In this document: piece after piece, positions 49,899 through 64,000 of the stretch
Numbering within the stretch: position 1 is the stretch's first letter
Layout of the letters: each line of letters begins with the position of its first letter
Origin: Verrucomicrobiaceae bacterium
GTDB lineage: Bacteria > Verrucomicrobiota > Verrucomicrobiia > Verrucomicrobiales > Verrucomicrobiaceae
Assembly: GCA_027486585.1 (NCBI GenBank)
Contig: JAIXOU010000020.1
Location: 60,528 to 124,527, forward strand
Direction: 5' to 3'
DNA: 64,000 bases
The notes under the pieces: generated by a model
The model's database searches: none
The model's input: only the letters and a program-made list of their open reading frames with translations
Told to the model about the DNA's origin: nothing
Translations under genes and position numbers: made by a program

Positions 49899-52800
49899 AT
49901 GCGCTTTCTGCTATTGAGTATCGTTTTTTTTGGCTCATATCTCCATGCAGACGTGGTCACGCGGAAAATATCCTTTGATCCGCCAAACCTCATCTCCAAT
50001 GGGCGCGGCACGAGCTACAGGCCGGGCCTTAGAGAACAGGGTTTTTATCTCTCTCATCCTCCCGCTCAGGCCTATGGGGGGATGTATGTGCAACCTCATT
50101 TGTACCCTTTTTCTCCAGTCAATGGCTCGAACTATGCCCGATTTATCTCTGGCGGGCAGAACCTAAGCGTCGTGCATGAGCAGGCGCTTCCATTTACACC
50201 TTTGAGTGTGGATTTGAGTGGGGGTAGCTCCACGTTTCTGGCACAGGGGATCAAAGCTGGTGGAGCAATTGTCAGCACGACATTCTCACTCGGCACAAAT
50301 ACTGGATTTCAGACATTTGCCTTCCCCTCTACTTTCGCAGATATCATCGAACTCAAGTTTCCCGGCACGAACTACTACATGGATGATCTGGTGGTGATCC
50401 CTCCTGCCATTGAGAATCTGCCGCCCGTAAACACAGCCTATGTCTATGACATCGACTGGAATAGCAGTCCTCACCACATAGGCCAGATGACCGCTTTAGG
50501 TGGCAAACGCTCTCCAAGCAGTGTGAATTCTGGCATCCCTTATGTCAGAAATGACATTGGCGCGCTCATGGGGCCAGCTCTCGAACTCCAGCAAGGCGAA
50601 GATACCTATGACCAAATCGAAATGGCACTGGGCCTCAATGCGGAGAGCTATTTCGTCGAGTTTGACATTTGCCAGCCATCTGCTGGAAATATGAGTTTGT
50701 TTCTTGATCTCACGGCTGGCTTCCTTCGAATCGACTTCTCCAATGGAAGCATCAGCTATTTTAACGGAACATCAGGCGTAATTACTGACGCACCGACAAA
50801 TCGAGTATTTTATAACCCCAAGGCTGCCACTCGTGTCCGTGTTAGTTGGGACAAGATAGCCAGAGGAGTGGAAATTGGATTCAATGACGTCGAAGAGCTA
50901 TTATGGACGGTGCCAGCTGGCGTGAATATCGATTTCAGGGCCATCCGATTCAGCACAAGTTCAACTTCAGTCACAGGTATCGATAATGTTAAAGTTGATG
51001 CATCGGGTAGGTCGCCCCTGCACCTGATACCGGGTCATTTTGATTTTCAATCCACGACGCTGACAGGGATTCGTTCGACACCGGTCTTCCTTCTGAACAC
51101 CACCCAATCTCCAATCACCATCACTGGCGGCAGTGTCACCAATGCAGCCTTCTCATTGAGTGGACTTAGCTATCCTTTGATCATTCCACCATCGGGCACA
51201 GTCACAGCGACTCTCTCGACTACATCTCAGCTCTACGGATCTATGGGAAGTAATGTGACTTTCACATCTGCTTCTGGTAATGCTGCTATGCAGGTACGGG
51301 CCACCGGCCCCACCGCGACACCAACGGGAAGTTTTACCGCCTCTCCAGAGTCCTCATGGGTTGGGATAGAGCGCAAGCTGACTCTAAACTCAACGTTTGT
51401 GGGTGCTCCAAGAAGATTTGAATGGACGAAAAACGGTTCGGTCATTCCCAGTAACCTGTCATCCTTTACCCTCAATTCAGCTCAACTAAAAGATGCAGGA
51501 GTGTACCAGGTTAAGGCTATCTTTAGCGATGGCACCTCTGTCAGCTCTCTACCAGCTAATGTCGGCGTCTATAATGACATTAGAAGTATTGGTTGGGTGC
51601 AAAACTCTGGATCATTCTTTGGTCTCTCATCTCCGTCCGCAGGCCCTAATCTCACTTACGCTTGGACCAAGGATGGCCAAGCCCTCCCAGGATCACTGCC
51701 CAATATCGTTATGGGTGGAGCCAACATCCGATTCACACCATTGCTCAACGTACACCAGGGATACTACGTTGCTGAAGTGAGCATGCCAAATGCTGCAGGT
51801 GGATCGGCATTGAAGGTTAGCATCGCCATGGACCTTGTCGTCCGACAACCACCGATCCTCATCACGGCAAGTCTTGGGCAAGCTATGGTAGGTGTAGAAT
51901 ACGATCAAGAGTTGCTCTTCAGAAGTTACGAACCGCTCATTGTTGAGGAGGTAGTCGGGCTGCCACCAGGACTAAAGTATCATGGGACACCGCCAAGATT
52001 CGGCTATAGCTGGGAGTATGAAAGCGGAAGCATTGGCGGCATACCACTGCCTGAAGCAGCTCCTGCCACAACTTCTTCAAGCGCACCCAGTCTTTACCTC
52101 GTGAAGATCAGAGCCAGGAACGCTCAAGGCACCGGAGAATGGAAGGAACTCCCGCTTTGGGTACATCCAACTAGTCGATCAGCCAGTTTCTCTGGCCTAT
52201 CCTCTTTCGATCGGCAATTCAGCCGCGGAGGCAGACTGCAAGTCACCGTGACCTCAGGCGGGCTATGCACTGCCTTATTCGATGATGGGCTGAGTCAGGT
52301 CCGAGTCGCCAAGATGCTGAGTTTTGATCAAAGCTCAGGCGAGATGCGCGGAAGCATCTACCAGACGAACCCGCGATACCTTTCGTGGGATTTTAGGCTT
52401 CAGGAAGGTCGCCAAATATTGTCAACCATCAGCTTCGGAGGCAGATACGAAAGTATGGTGGCGGGAATTTGCCTGCACAGCTTGATCCCAGCTCAGCAAA
52501 CTGCTGGCAGCTATCCCACAGCCCTGATCGTGAATACCAACGATACTCAGCCTGGTCTAAATGCACCAACGGGTGCTGGCGTATTGCAGGCTAGACTTGG
52601 CCGTGCTGCACAAATGTCGTGCGTGGGCGTTTTGCCAGACGGCAGCACCATCACCAGTTCAGGCCAGATGGTGGCAAATTGGGATGATTCCAAGATTATC
52701 CAATATCCCTTTTTTAGCCGCACTAGCATCGGCAATTCGTTGCTCACAGGCTGGCTATTCACCAGTAACGGATTGATGGATGGTCGCTTGGCTTGGAGCC

Positions 52801-53294
52801 GTATGGCTTCACCATTCAATGCCAGTTACACCAGCGGCTTCAGCTTCAACTCCAGTGAACATTGGATTCAAGCCATTGGCGGCACCTACATCATGCCTGG
52901 CAGTGGCTCCACTCTGCTGAATCTGCATACCCAGCCACAGATTCTGCGTGCCAGCAGTTGGGACATCAAGCCACCGACTGACTACTCACGACGTTTCAAC
53001 ATCGACACTCGCTACCGCACCGTACCTCTCGGTCCAGCTACGCGACAGGCAACACTGGTCGTCACTCCGGCCAACAGTTCTTTTTCAGGCACATTGGAAA
53101 TTGGTTCCTATCTGGGGAAACCCTTGATCGGTAAATACCGTGGCCTACTTGTCCCTAGACTAGGTCGTGGCGTCGGGTTCATGCTGCGCCCGAAGATGGT
53201 GAAGCCTGTTGAGAACGCCCGTACTAGCCGCCCCAGCATTATCGTGCCTTACGACTCAGTCGCCATCGACCTCGCTCCAGAATCCGAAGACTGA
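49899..53294 (+). CDS. Large secreted protein with Ig-like domains
   Basis: A 1131-residue protein with a signal peptide (MRFLLLSIVFFGSYLHADVV). The N-terminal ~360 residues form beta-rich lectin/LamG-like modules (FVEFDICQPSAGNMSLFLDL). A beta-sandwich with an Ig-like signature follows (FEWTKNGSVIP, LKDAGVYQVKAIFSDG), then a second (YAWTKDGQALPG, HQGYYVAEVSMPNA). The C-terminal third contains Gly/Ser-rich beta repeats (SRGGRLQVTVTSGG) typical of large Verrucomicrobiota surface proteins. The likely role is a secreted or surface-attached protein, perhaps adhesive or glycan-binding; no sorting tag is seen. GTG 49881 is an alternative start. A TonB receptor follows 19 bases later. Confidence 0.75.
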   Translation: MRFLLLSIVFFGSYLHADVVTRKISFDPPNLISNGRGTSYRPGLREQGFYLSHPPAQAYGGMYVQPHLYPFSPVNGSNYARFISGGQNLSVVHEQALPFTPLSVDLSGGSSTFLAQGIKAGGAIVSTTFSLGTNTGFQTFAFPSTFADIIELKFPGTNYYMDDLVVIPPAIENLPPVNTAYVYDIDWNSSPHHIGQMTALGGKRSPSSVNSGIPYVRNDIGALMGPALELQQGEDTYDQIEMALGLNAESYFVEFDICQPSAGNMSLFLDLTAGFLRIDFSNGSISYFNGTSGVITDAPTNRVFYNPKAATRVRVSWDKIARGVEIGFNDVEELLWTVPAGVNIDFRAIRFSTSSTSVTGIDNVKVDASGRSPLHLIPGHFDFQSTTLTGIRSTPVFLLNTTQSPITITGGSVTNAAFSLSGLSYPLIIPPSGTVTATLSTTSQLYGSMGSNVTFTSASGNAAMQVRATGPTATPTGSFTASPESSWVGIERKLTLNSTFVGAPRRFEWTKNGSVIPSNLSSFTLNSAQLKDAGVYQVKAIFSDGTSVSSLPANVGVYNDIRSIGWVQNSGSFFGLSSPSAGPNLTYAWTKDGQALPGSLPNIVMGGANIRFTPLLNVHQGYYVAEVSMPNAAGGSALKVSIAMDLVVRQPPILITASLGQAMVGVEYDQELLFRSYEPLIVEEVVGLPPGLKYHGTPPRFGYSWEYESGSIGGIPLPEAAPATTSSSAPSLYLVKIRARNAQGTGEWKELPLWVHPTSRSASFSGLSSFDRQFSRGGRLQVTVTSGGLCTALFDDGLSQVRVAKMLSFDQSSGEMRGSIYQTNPRYLSWDFRLQEGRQILSTISFGGRYESMVAGICLHSLIPAQQTAGSYPTALIVNTNDTQPGLNAPTGAGVLQARLGRAAQMSCVGVLPDGSTITSSGQMVANWDDSKIIQYPFFSRTSIGNSLLTGWLFTSNGLMDGRLAWSRMASPFNASYTSGFSFNSSEHWIQAIGGTYIMPGSGSTLLNLHTQPQILRASSWDIKPPTDYSRRFNIDTRYRTVPLGPATRQATLVVTPANSSFSGTLEIGSYLGKPLIGKYRGLLVPRLGRGVGFMLRPKMVKPVENARTSRPSIIVPYDSVAIDLAPESED

Positions 53295-53313
53295 ATATTT
53301 ACCGACCATTCGC

Positions 53314-55422
53314 GTGCACTTAAACTCACTCTCGATCCAAATTGCGGCACTCCTCATCCTGCCCTGTCTGCTGAGGGCTCACGCTCAAGATGAGGCTGGT
53401 AAGAAAGAACCACCCCGCGCCATTCCCGAGCATGCTCCAGCACAGCCAGCCGATCCAAATCTAACGCGACATCTACTTGATCTACCATTGAGCACCACGG
53501 TAAGCGATGCAGTCACTCTCGAATCAGCCGCCGTGCGCTCGCTCAAGGATGCCGCCATTTACGCACCGAATACTTTCATGACTGAGCTGAGCGCTCGCAA
53601 ATATAGCAACCCCTATTTCCGAGGCATTGGTGCCTCTGCGATGAACCCCGGAGTGATCACCTACATTGATGGCGTGCCTCAATTCAGCGCAAACTCATCA
53701 AACCTTGAATTGCTGGACATACAGCAGATCGATTTCATGCGTGGGCCAGTTGGAGCACTCTATGGTCGCAACAGTGTCGGCGGACTTATCCACCTCAACA
53801 GCAGCCGACCAACTCTTAGCACCTGGAGTGGCAATGCTGAATCCACCTTTGGGAACTACGGTCTCTACGACTTCCGGGGCAGCCTCACAGGTCCGCTCAT
53901 TCAGGATCAACTCGGATTTAGTTTCGCGGGTGGCTACCGCGAGCGCGAAGGCTTTTCCCATAACGCATCCAACGGTGCCGACATTGATCACCGCAGCGCT
54001 TGGTTTGGCAAAGGTCAGCTCCTTTGGCAGCCCAACGAAGAGTTGGAGGTGCGGCTTATCCTCGCTGGTGAATCTGCCAAAGATGGCGACTATGCTCTAC
54101 AGGATGTGAGTGCATTGCGCCAGCAAGAGCGGCAGCTCACTCGAAACTTCTATGGGCATACATCGCGTGATGTCATCCAGCCCACTTTGCAAATCACTTA
54201 CCACGCTGAATCCTACGACCTCATTTCAAATACCGGCCTTGTCTGGTGGCGCACCGATGACCTCACGGACTTCGACTATACCGACCAGCCATTACTCATC
54301 CGCCGAGATCACGAAAGGATGCTCACACTCACTCAGGAGTTCAGACTTCAGAACCCGACAGGCAGCCCCATTGCCCTGGCACCCCACGCCAGCCTCCAAT
54401 GGCACGCTGGCCTCTTTCTTTTCCACAGTCAGTATCGTCAGAATGCAGCTAACAAGAGTGACATAGGCTTCCTGCCTGTCGCAGAGACGCTCTCTCAGTC
54501 CAGATTAAACCAAAGCGGCATCGGCTTCTACGGCCAAGGCATCATCACACTCTGGGATCAGCTCAACATTCTTGCTGGCTTGCGGCTCGATATTGAGCAT
54601 CAGAATACCAAAGCCATTCAGACCATCACCCCAGGAAGCACTCAAATTGTTGATGCTGCCCGCACCTTCGCAGCCCTGTCTCCGCAGCTTGCCATCTCGT
54701 ATCGCTTCCAGCCAGAACTCATGGGTTATCTCAGTCTGGCAGGTGGCAGCAAGCCAGGGGGATTCAATATTGATGGTTCTGGAGAATTTTCTAATGAACG
54801 CACTTGGAACTATGAAATGGGTATCAAGGGGCACGCATTCAGAAATCATCTCAATTACACACTGGCCGTTTTCTACACTGATATCCAAGACATGCAGATC
54901 AGTCAGATTGAAAGCACAGGCAGCTACATCAATACAAATGTAGGAAATGCTAGATCTCAGGGCATCGAGTTTGGCCTCGATTACCGCTACTGTGACCGCC
55001 TGATGTTCTTTGGTAGTACAAGCTGGCAGGATGCCAGATTCACTTCAGGTACAATCATTGATTCTATGTCAATCAATGACCGCAACTTACCTTACGCGCC
55101 AGAATACCAGGTCACCCTAGGAATACTCACAGAGCAGCCACTTCGAAGAGGCGTAACAATCTATGCAAGAGCTGACATACAACTCTGTGGAGCCTTTAAA
55201 TACAGTGCACAAAACAACACAGGACAAGATGCTTACACACTGGCTAACTTCCGTCTCGGCATTCGGTGCGCCTCATGGTTTAGCGAGTTATTCGTGAATA
55301 ACGCCTTCAATATTGACTATGTACCTGTGGCTATGAACTACCCCATTTTTGGTTCCCCCAGACTGATCGGTGAAAATGGTGCCCCATGTACTTTCGGGCT
55401 GCGGGTGGGAATGAAGTTCTAA
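53314..55422 (+). CDS. TonB-dependent outer-membrane receptor
   Basis: A 702-residue receptor: signal peptide from GTG 53314 (SLSIQIAALLILPCLLRAHA), a plug domain (about residues 45-165: SDAVTLESAAVRSL, NPYFRGIGASAMNPGVITYI, RGPVGALYGRNSVGG) and a 22-strand-type barrel ending in FGLRVGMKF with the terminal Phe recognised by the BAM machinery. It resembles siderophore and pesticin-type receptors; the ligand is unknown and no other transport gene is adjacent. An open frame continues upstream to 53209 inside the previous gene, but the signal peptide fixes the start. Confidence 0.88.
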   Translation: MHLNSLSIQIAALLILPCLLRAHAQDEAGKKEPPRAIPEHAPAQPADPNLTRHLLDLPLSTTVSDAVTLESAAVRSLKDAAIYAPNTFMTELSARKYSNPYFRGIGASAMNPGVITYIDGVPQFSANSSNLELLDIQQIDFMRGPVGALYGRNSVGGLIHLNSSRPTLSTWSGNAESTFGNYGLYDFRGSLTGPLIQDQLGFSFAGGYREREGFSHNASNGADIDHRSAWFGKGQLLWQPNEELEVRLILAGESAKDGDYALQDVSALRQQERQLTRNFYGHTSRDVIQPTLQITYHAESYDLISNTGLVWWRTDDLTDFDYTDQPLLIRRDHERMLTLTQEFRLQNPTGSPIALAPHASLQWHAGLFLFHSQYRQNAANKSDIGFLPVAETLSQSRLNQSGIGFYGQGIITLWDQLNILAGLRLDIEHQNTKAIQTITPGSTQIVDAARTFAALSPQLAISYRFQPELMGYLSLAGGSKPGGFNIDGSGEFSNERTWNYEMGIKGHAFRNHLNYTLAVFYTDIQDMQISQIESTGSYINTNVGNARSQGIEFGLDYRYCDRLMFFGSTSWQDARFTSGTIIDSMSINDRNLPYAPEYQVTLGILTEQPLRRGVTIYARADIQLCGAFKYSAQNNTGQDAYTLANFRLGIRCASWFSELFVNNAFNIDYVPVAMNYPIFGSPRLIGENGAPCTFGLRVGMKF

Positions 55423-55447
55423 TTGATGCATTGCAGCATGCAATTTT
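55421..55447 (+). terminator. Weak hairpin overlapping the receptor stop
   Basis: AATTGATGC pairs with GCATGCAATT with one bulge, followed by TTTT. Possible terminator of the TonB gene. Confidence 0.4.
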
Positions 55448-55886
55448 CAGAATTCCGAATCATCTCAGGCCCCTCAAATAAACCGTCTCTACACGATGTA
55501 GGTGCAAGCCATTGGCGGAATGCCATGATAAGCAGAATAGGCAGGAGAATTTAAGCTCTCTTGCTCCTCATCAATCAGGACAGGCTGTTTTCTGTCACCC
55601 TACGGTCGACTCACCGTTTGCTAGCGGCTTGGTTCATTGCTTATTTCCGTATCGAGGCTCGTTTGATGAGGTTCACTCTCGTTGCGAACTGACTGTTCGA
55701 TCTGAATCGTGCTTTCATCCAATAGGCGCGAAATCGCAGCTTCGTCCCTAATCCAGTCTTCAATCCAGAACAGCCTAATTGGATCGGCGGGACTTGAACC
55801 CACCTGGACTCCCGCTTCACCAGCGTCCACGTAGTGAGGCAAGGAACTCAAGGCTCTGACTTTTGCAGGTCTGATATACAAAACAA
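55448..55886. other. Non-coding stretch with a tRNA-like remnant
   Basis: About 440 bases without a supported gene between the TonB receptor and rpoC. It contains the tRNA 3'-end-like segment listed separately, and nothing else I can identify. Confidence 0.45.
55780..55803 (-). tRNA. Possible tRNA 3'-end remnant (T arm plus acceptor strand)
   Basis: On the minus strand GTGGG-TTCAAGT-CCCGC forms a T stem-loop, followed by a seven-base CGATCCA acceptor-like strand. No matching 5' acceptor strand, D arm or anticodon arm is found upstream, so a complete tRNA is not supported. It may be a remnant of an integration site, or chance. Confidence 0.3.
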
Positions 55887-55918
55887 AACCCCTGACAGCG
55901 AAAGCTGGCAGGGGTTTT
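55887..55918 (-). terminator. rpoC terminator
   Basis: Stem AACCCCTG / CAGGGGTT continued by CAGC / GCTG around a GAAA loop with one mismatch; followed by a T-rich run on the minus strand. Ends 31 bases after the rpoC stop. Confidence 0.8.
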
Positions 55919-55949
55919 GATGTAGAGCGCCCGTGAGGACGCGATTGGA

Positions 55950-60092
<4,143 letters not shown>

Positions 60093-60130
60093 AGATTTGA
60101 AGCGTTAAGGTTTGTGATTCAGGGTTGGGA

Positions 60131-63100
60131 TTAGAGACCTGCGGTGAAGCGTTCAAGCACTTCGACGTCCGCATCTTGGGTTGCACGTTTATGCACTTTC
60201 ACGTCGAGACCGAGTGACTGCATTTCTTTAATGAGAACGTTGAAGGACTCTGGAGTGCCGGCTTCCAACGAGTTATCGCCTTTGACGATTTGCTCGTAGA
60301 TGCGTGTGCGGCCTTGAACGTCATCCGATTTCACCGTCAGGAGTTCCTGGAGGGTGTAAGCGGCGCCGTAAGCTTCAAGAGCCCAGACTTCCATTTCCCC
60401 AAAGCGCTGACCACCGTATTGGGCCTTACCGCCGAGAGGCTGCTGAGTCACAAGAGAATATGGTCCGACAGCACGCGCATGGATCTTATCAGCGACAAGA
60501 TGTCCGAGTTTCAACATGTAGATGTAACCAACCACGACATCGAGATTGAAGGCATCACCTGTGCGTCCGTCATAGAGAGTCGATTTGCCATTCAGGCCCA
60601 TCCACTCATAACCAGGAGTTTTCTTGGCGTCCTTGATGTATTCCATGATCTTGGTTTCAGGGATACCATCGAAGACGGGTGTAGCGATCTTCAGACCCAG
60701 AGCCTTGCAAGCAAGACCCAAGTGGGTTTCAAGAACCTGACCAACGTTCATTCGTGAAGGCACGCCGAGAGGATTCAAGACGATATCCACTGGCGTTCCA
60801 TTTTCAAGGAACGGCATGTCTTCTTCAGGAACAATGGTAGCGACAACGCCCTTGTTTCCGTGACGACCAGCCATCTTATCACCGACGCTAAGCTTACGCT
60901 TGCTGGCAACGAAAACGCGGACCTGTTTGACAACGCCGTCTGCGGCTCCGTCTTCGCTGGTCTCAATGCGGTCGAGGTTACGCTCACGCTCATGATCCGC
61001 ATCTGAGAACTTCTGCTCGAAGCTCTGGATGATGTCGAAGATCTTGTTACGGATCGGGCTTGGATCGATTTCGATGGAGTCATAAGTCTCGGCCAACTTG
61101 CGGAGGAGAGTCTTGGTGATCTTCTTGTTAGAACCGATGATGATTTCACCTGTCTGGCCGTTAACGACATCGAGAGGGATCTTCTCATTGAGAAGGATGT
61201 CGCTGAGCTTCTCGGTGAGTTGCTCGGTGAGGTCTTCCTTCTTCGTGCGATAGTCTTCTTCAATCTGCTTGATCTGCTTCTTGGCTTCAGCTGGGGAAAG
61301 CTTCTCTTTCTCGCCTGCATTAATGCCACCGCGCTGAGCCAGTTTGACGTCCATGACGATCCCCGTGCAACCCGAAGGAACGCGCAGCGATGTATCTTTA
61401 ACGTCTGCAGCTTTCTCACCGAAGATGGCGCGCAAGAGGCGCTCTTCAGGAGCAAGTTCAGTTTCAGACTTCGGAGTGATCTTTCCGACGAGGATGTCGC
61501 CAGGCTTCACTTCGGCACCGATACGGACGACGCCGTCAGCATCAAGGTTCTTGAGAGCCTCATCACCGACATTCGGAATATCACGTGTGATTTCTTCAGG
61601 CCCGAGCTTCGTATCGCGAGCAATAACATCGAAGTCTTCGATGTGAATGGAAGTGTAGATGTCCTCTTTCGAAACACGACGACTGATGACGATGGCATCT
61701 TCGAAGTTGTAACCATTCCATGGCATGAAGGCGACGAGCACGTTCTTACCAATGGCGAGTTCGCCCTGATCCGTACAAGGACCGTCAGCGATGACGTCGC
61801 CCTTCTTGATCTTCTGGCCACGCTTCACGAGCGGACGCTGATTGATGCAGGTGCCAGCATTGGAACGGCCGAACTTGCGGAGAGGATAAACAAACGTGCC
61901 CTTCTCAGGGTCAGTTTGACAGGACTTGAGCGGATCAGCCAAGAAGACTTTGTCCGAAACAGGAAGGGCACCGTCTTTGGTGATGATGATCACGTCAGCC
62001 GTCGCTGTTGCAACCACACCGGCGGCGTCGCTGACAACCACAGCACGTGAGTCACGAGCGGTTTTACCTTCCATGCCTGTGCCCACGAGTGGAGCTTCGG
62101 CTTCGAGGAGTGGCACGCCCTGACGTTGCATGTTCGATCCCATGAGGGCTCGGTTAGCATCATCGTGTTCCAGGAAAGGAATCAAGTTAGCAGCAATGGA
62201 GACGAGCTGCTTCGGAGAGACGTCCATGAGAGTCGGCTTCGAAGGCTCGACTTCCAGGAAGTCACCGCGATAACGAACGGTGACTTTTTCGCCAATGAAG
62301 TTACCCTTCTCGTCAAGGCGGTTGTTGGCCTGAGCGATGTGGTGGTTCTCTTCTTGGTCAGCAGTGAGATACTCGATCTTATCAGCCACGACACCATCTT
62401 TAACAGGACGGTAAGGCGTTTCGATGAAACCGAATTCATTGATGCGGGCATAGGTGCCCAGAGAGTTAATCAGACCGATGTTCGGACCTTCGGGAGTCTC
62501 AATCGGGCAAATACGACCGTAGTGAGAAGGATGAACGTCACGAACTTCGAAACCAGCGCGGTCACGATTCAGACCACCAGGTCCAAGTGCAGACAAACGG
62601 CGCTTGTGGGTCAACTCAGCGAGAGGGTTGATCTGATCCATGAATTGGCTCAACTGACTGCGACCAAAGAAGTCACGCACGACGGCGGAAAGCGCCTTCG
62701 GATTGACTAGCTTCGCCGGAGTCATGGTGTCCATGTTCACATCAAACAAGGTCATGCGCTCTTTCACCAGACGCTCCGTGCGGGCAAGACCGACACGGCA
62801 TTGGTTGGCAAGCAATTCACCCACGGCACGCACACGGCGGCTACCAAGGTGATCAATATCATCAAGGAGACCTTCACCAGCACGCAGCTTGAAGAGGTAG
62901 CTCATGGCAGTGATAACGTCATTGGCATCCAGGATGCGCATGTCGCTATCTGTCTTCAGTGCCAGCTTCTGATTGATCTTGTAACGACCCACGCGAGTGA
63001 GGTCATAGCGCTTTGGATCAAAGAAGAGACGCTTAACGAGGGCGCGTGCATTCGGGATGGTCGGTGGATCGCCTGGGCGCAGACGACGATAGATTTCCTT

Positions 63101-63985
63101 CAAGGCTTCATCTTCATCCTTGGCTGGATCTTTGCGAAGAGAAGTGATGATCAGATCGTCCTGGGAGGCCGTCACGACCTTGACCGTCTTGTGACCCAGT
63201 TGGATCAACTGACGAAGAACACCAGCAGTCAGCGGCTCGTAAGCACGAGCAACGATGAGCTCACCGTCAAGAATGTCGCGGAAGAGCAACTTCGTAGCAA
63301 TTTCTTCTTCGCTCAGGCCTTCCTTGAGCTTCATGTCCTCGATGTTGTAGAACAACTTCAGGATGTCCTCATCTTTGGAATAACCAATAACGCGAAGGAG
63401 CGTTGTGGCTAGGAATTTACGACGACGACGGCGGCGATCTAGGTAGACATAAAGAAGATCGTTCGTATCAAACTGAACTTCCAACCAAGTTCCACGGTCA
63501 GGAATAATACGGAAGCCATAGAGCCAGCGACCATTCAAGTGCTGGCTGCTTTCAAAGCAAATACCTGGGGAACGGTGAAGCTGACTGACAACCACACGCT
63601 CAGCGCCATTGATAACGAAGGTGCCGCGGTCGGTCATGAGTGGGATTTCTCCCATGTAAACGCGCTCTTGCTTGGCACCAGCTTCGTCCTTCAGTTCAAA
63701 GGTCACGTAGAGGGGTGCGCTGTAAGTTTCCGCTTCGCGGATAGCTTCCAGAGAATTGAGCTTCGGATCACCGATCTCGTAAACCACGAAGTCGAGCGTC
63801 ATCTTCTGATCATAACTTTCGATCGGAAAGACTTCTTTGAAGACCGCTTGCAGGCCCACTTCCTTACGCTTGGAGGGGAGGACGTTTTTCTGGAGGAAAT
63901 CCTCATAAGAGCGGAGCTGAATCTCGATAAGATTCGGTGGCTCGGCTACTTCGTGGATCTTGCCAAAGTTGGTGCGCTGGGACAT
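60131..63985 (-). CDS. rpoB: DNA-directed RNA polymerase subunit beta
   Basis: A 1284-residue beta subunit, complete; the start is taken at ATG 63985, with a TTG two codons upstream in the same frame. The rifampicin region reads [20 protein letters not shown] then [19 protein letters not shown], with all common sensitive-type residues present, so no resistance mutation is evident. Conserved [31 protein letters not shown] and C-terminal [18 protein letters not shown] motifs are seen. The genes that usually precede rpoB (rplL, rplJ) would lie beyond the window end. Confidence 0.97.
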   Translation of the reverse strand: MSQRTNFGKIHEVAEPPNLIEIQLRSYEDFLQKNVLPSKRKEVGLQAVFKEVFPIESYDQKMTLDFVVYEIGDPKLNSLEAIREAETYSAPLYVTFELKDEAGAKQERVYMGEIPLMTDRGTFVINGAERVVVSQLHRSPGICFESSQHLNGRWLYGFRIIPDRGTWLEVQFDTNDLLYVYLDRRRRRRKFLATTLLRVIGYSKDEDILKLFYNIEDMKLKEGLSEEEIATKLLFRDILDGELIVARAYEPLTAGVLRQLIQLGHKTVKVVTASQDDLIITSLRKDPAKDEDEALKEIYRRLRPGDPPTIPNARALVKRLFFDPKRYDLTRVGRYKINQKLALKTDSDMRILDANDVITAMSYLFKLRAGEGLLDDIDHLGSRRVRAVGELLANQCRVGLARTERLVKERMTLFDVNMDTMTPAKLVNPKALSAVVRDFFGRSQLSQFMDQINPLAELTHKRRLSALGPGGLNRDRAGFEVRDVHPSHYGRICPIETPEGPNIGLINSLGTYARINEFGFIETPYRPVKDGVVADKIEYLTADQEENHHIAQANNRLDEKGNFIGEKVTVRYRGDFLEVEPSKPTLMDVSPKQLVSIAANLIPFLEHDDANRALMGSNMQRQGVPLLEAEAPLVGTGMEGKTARDSRAVVVSDAAGVVATATADVIIITKDGALPVSDKVFLADPLKSCQTDPEKGTFVYPLRKFGRSNAGTCINQRPLVKRGQKIKKGDVIADGPCTDQGELAIGKNVLVAFMPWNGYNFEDAIVISRRVSKEDIYTSIHIEDFDVIARDTKLGPEEITRDIPNVGDEALKNLDADGVVRIGAEVKPGDILVGKITPKSETELAPEERLLRAIFGEKAADVKDTSLRVPSGCTGIVMDVKLAQRGGINAGEKEKLSPAEAKKQIKQIEEDYRTKKEDLTEQLTEKLSDILLNEKIPLDVVNGQTGEIIIGSNKKITKTLLRKLAETYDSIEIDPSPIRNKIFDIIQSFEQKFSDADHERERNLDRIETSEDGAADGVVKQVRVFVASKRKLSVGDKMAGRHGNKGVVATIVPEEDMPFLENGTPVDIVLNPLGVPSRMNVGQVLETHLGLACKALGLKIATPVFDGIPETKIMEYIKDAKKTPGYEWMGLNGKSTLYDGRTGDAFNLDVVVGYIYMLKLGHLVADKIHARAVGPYSLVTQQPLGGKAQYGGQRFGEMEVWALEAYGAAYTLQELLTVKSDDVQGRTRIYEQIVKGDNSLEAGTPESFNVLIKEMQSLGLDVKVHKRATQDADVEVLERFTAGL

Positions 63986-64000
63986 AAGCAAGGTGGGGAG

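Noticed and set aside
60131..63985. Rifampicin-resistance mutation in rpoB
   Set aside because: The resistance-determining region has the common sensitive-type residues throughout.

Overview
The window looks like a bacterial chromosome segment from a Verrucomicrobiota-type organism (Prosthecobacter/Verrucomicrobium-like). This is an inference from gene content: a large immunoglobulin-domain secreted protein, many PAS sensor kinases, intact RpoB and RpoC, and a moderately high GC content. No phylogenetic marker was computed.

Layout. 0-4.8 kb: the end of an ArsA ATPase gene, a VIT-family metal transporter, an exported KatG fragment holding only the C-terminal half, and a GH130 enzyme. 4.8-9.05 kb: a two-gene DNA-methyltransferase plus PD-(D/E)XK nuclease cassette, bounded by two near-identical copies of an 18-bp element. 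9.1-20.9 kb: carbohydrate and amide metabolism (AsnB-like amidotransferase, amidase lipoprotein, TPR protein, GH13 branching-type enzyme, GT4 glycosyltransferase coupled to a second GH130) mixed with small DUF2934 and DUF2383 stress proteins. 20.9-36.3 kb: a minus-strand signalling block of four histidine kinases, one pseudo-kinase, a CheB-CheR fusion, a free CheB, a NarL-type response regulator and a DHp-like protein. 36.3-47.4 kb: envelope, metal and general stress genes (AI-2E, YihY, DUF326 copper-binding, DUF2383, DUF892, DoxX, fasciclin, TspO, P2-type ATPase, an eRF1-like protein, Dps, alcohol dehydrogenase, a lipoprotein). 47.45-49.08 kb: an intact IS4-type element. 49.14-55.9 kb: a degraded copy of the rpoC 3' end and its terminator, followed by an Ig-like surface protein and a TonB-dependent receptor. 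55.95-64 kb: rpoC and rpoB on the minus strand.

The most striking signal is a dispersed 18-bp element, roughly GGTAGGN-WTTC-ACCCCAT, in its symmetric form ATGGGGT-N4-ACCCCAT. I found 19 copies between 2.35 and 46.99 kb and none in the last 17 kb. In eight cases the conserved ACCCCAT half lies exactly 36-37 bases before a plausible start codon, on either strand. The targets are mostly stress, ferritin-like and envelope genes, which suggests one shared regulon under an unidentified sigma factor or regulator. The constant spacing also corrects several start codons.

The genes suggest a stationary-phase, oxidative and osmotic stress programme: metal storage and detoxification, glycan turnover and envelope proteins, next to a dense phosphorelay cluster that could be its sensor. 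That link is inference.
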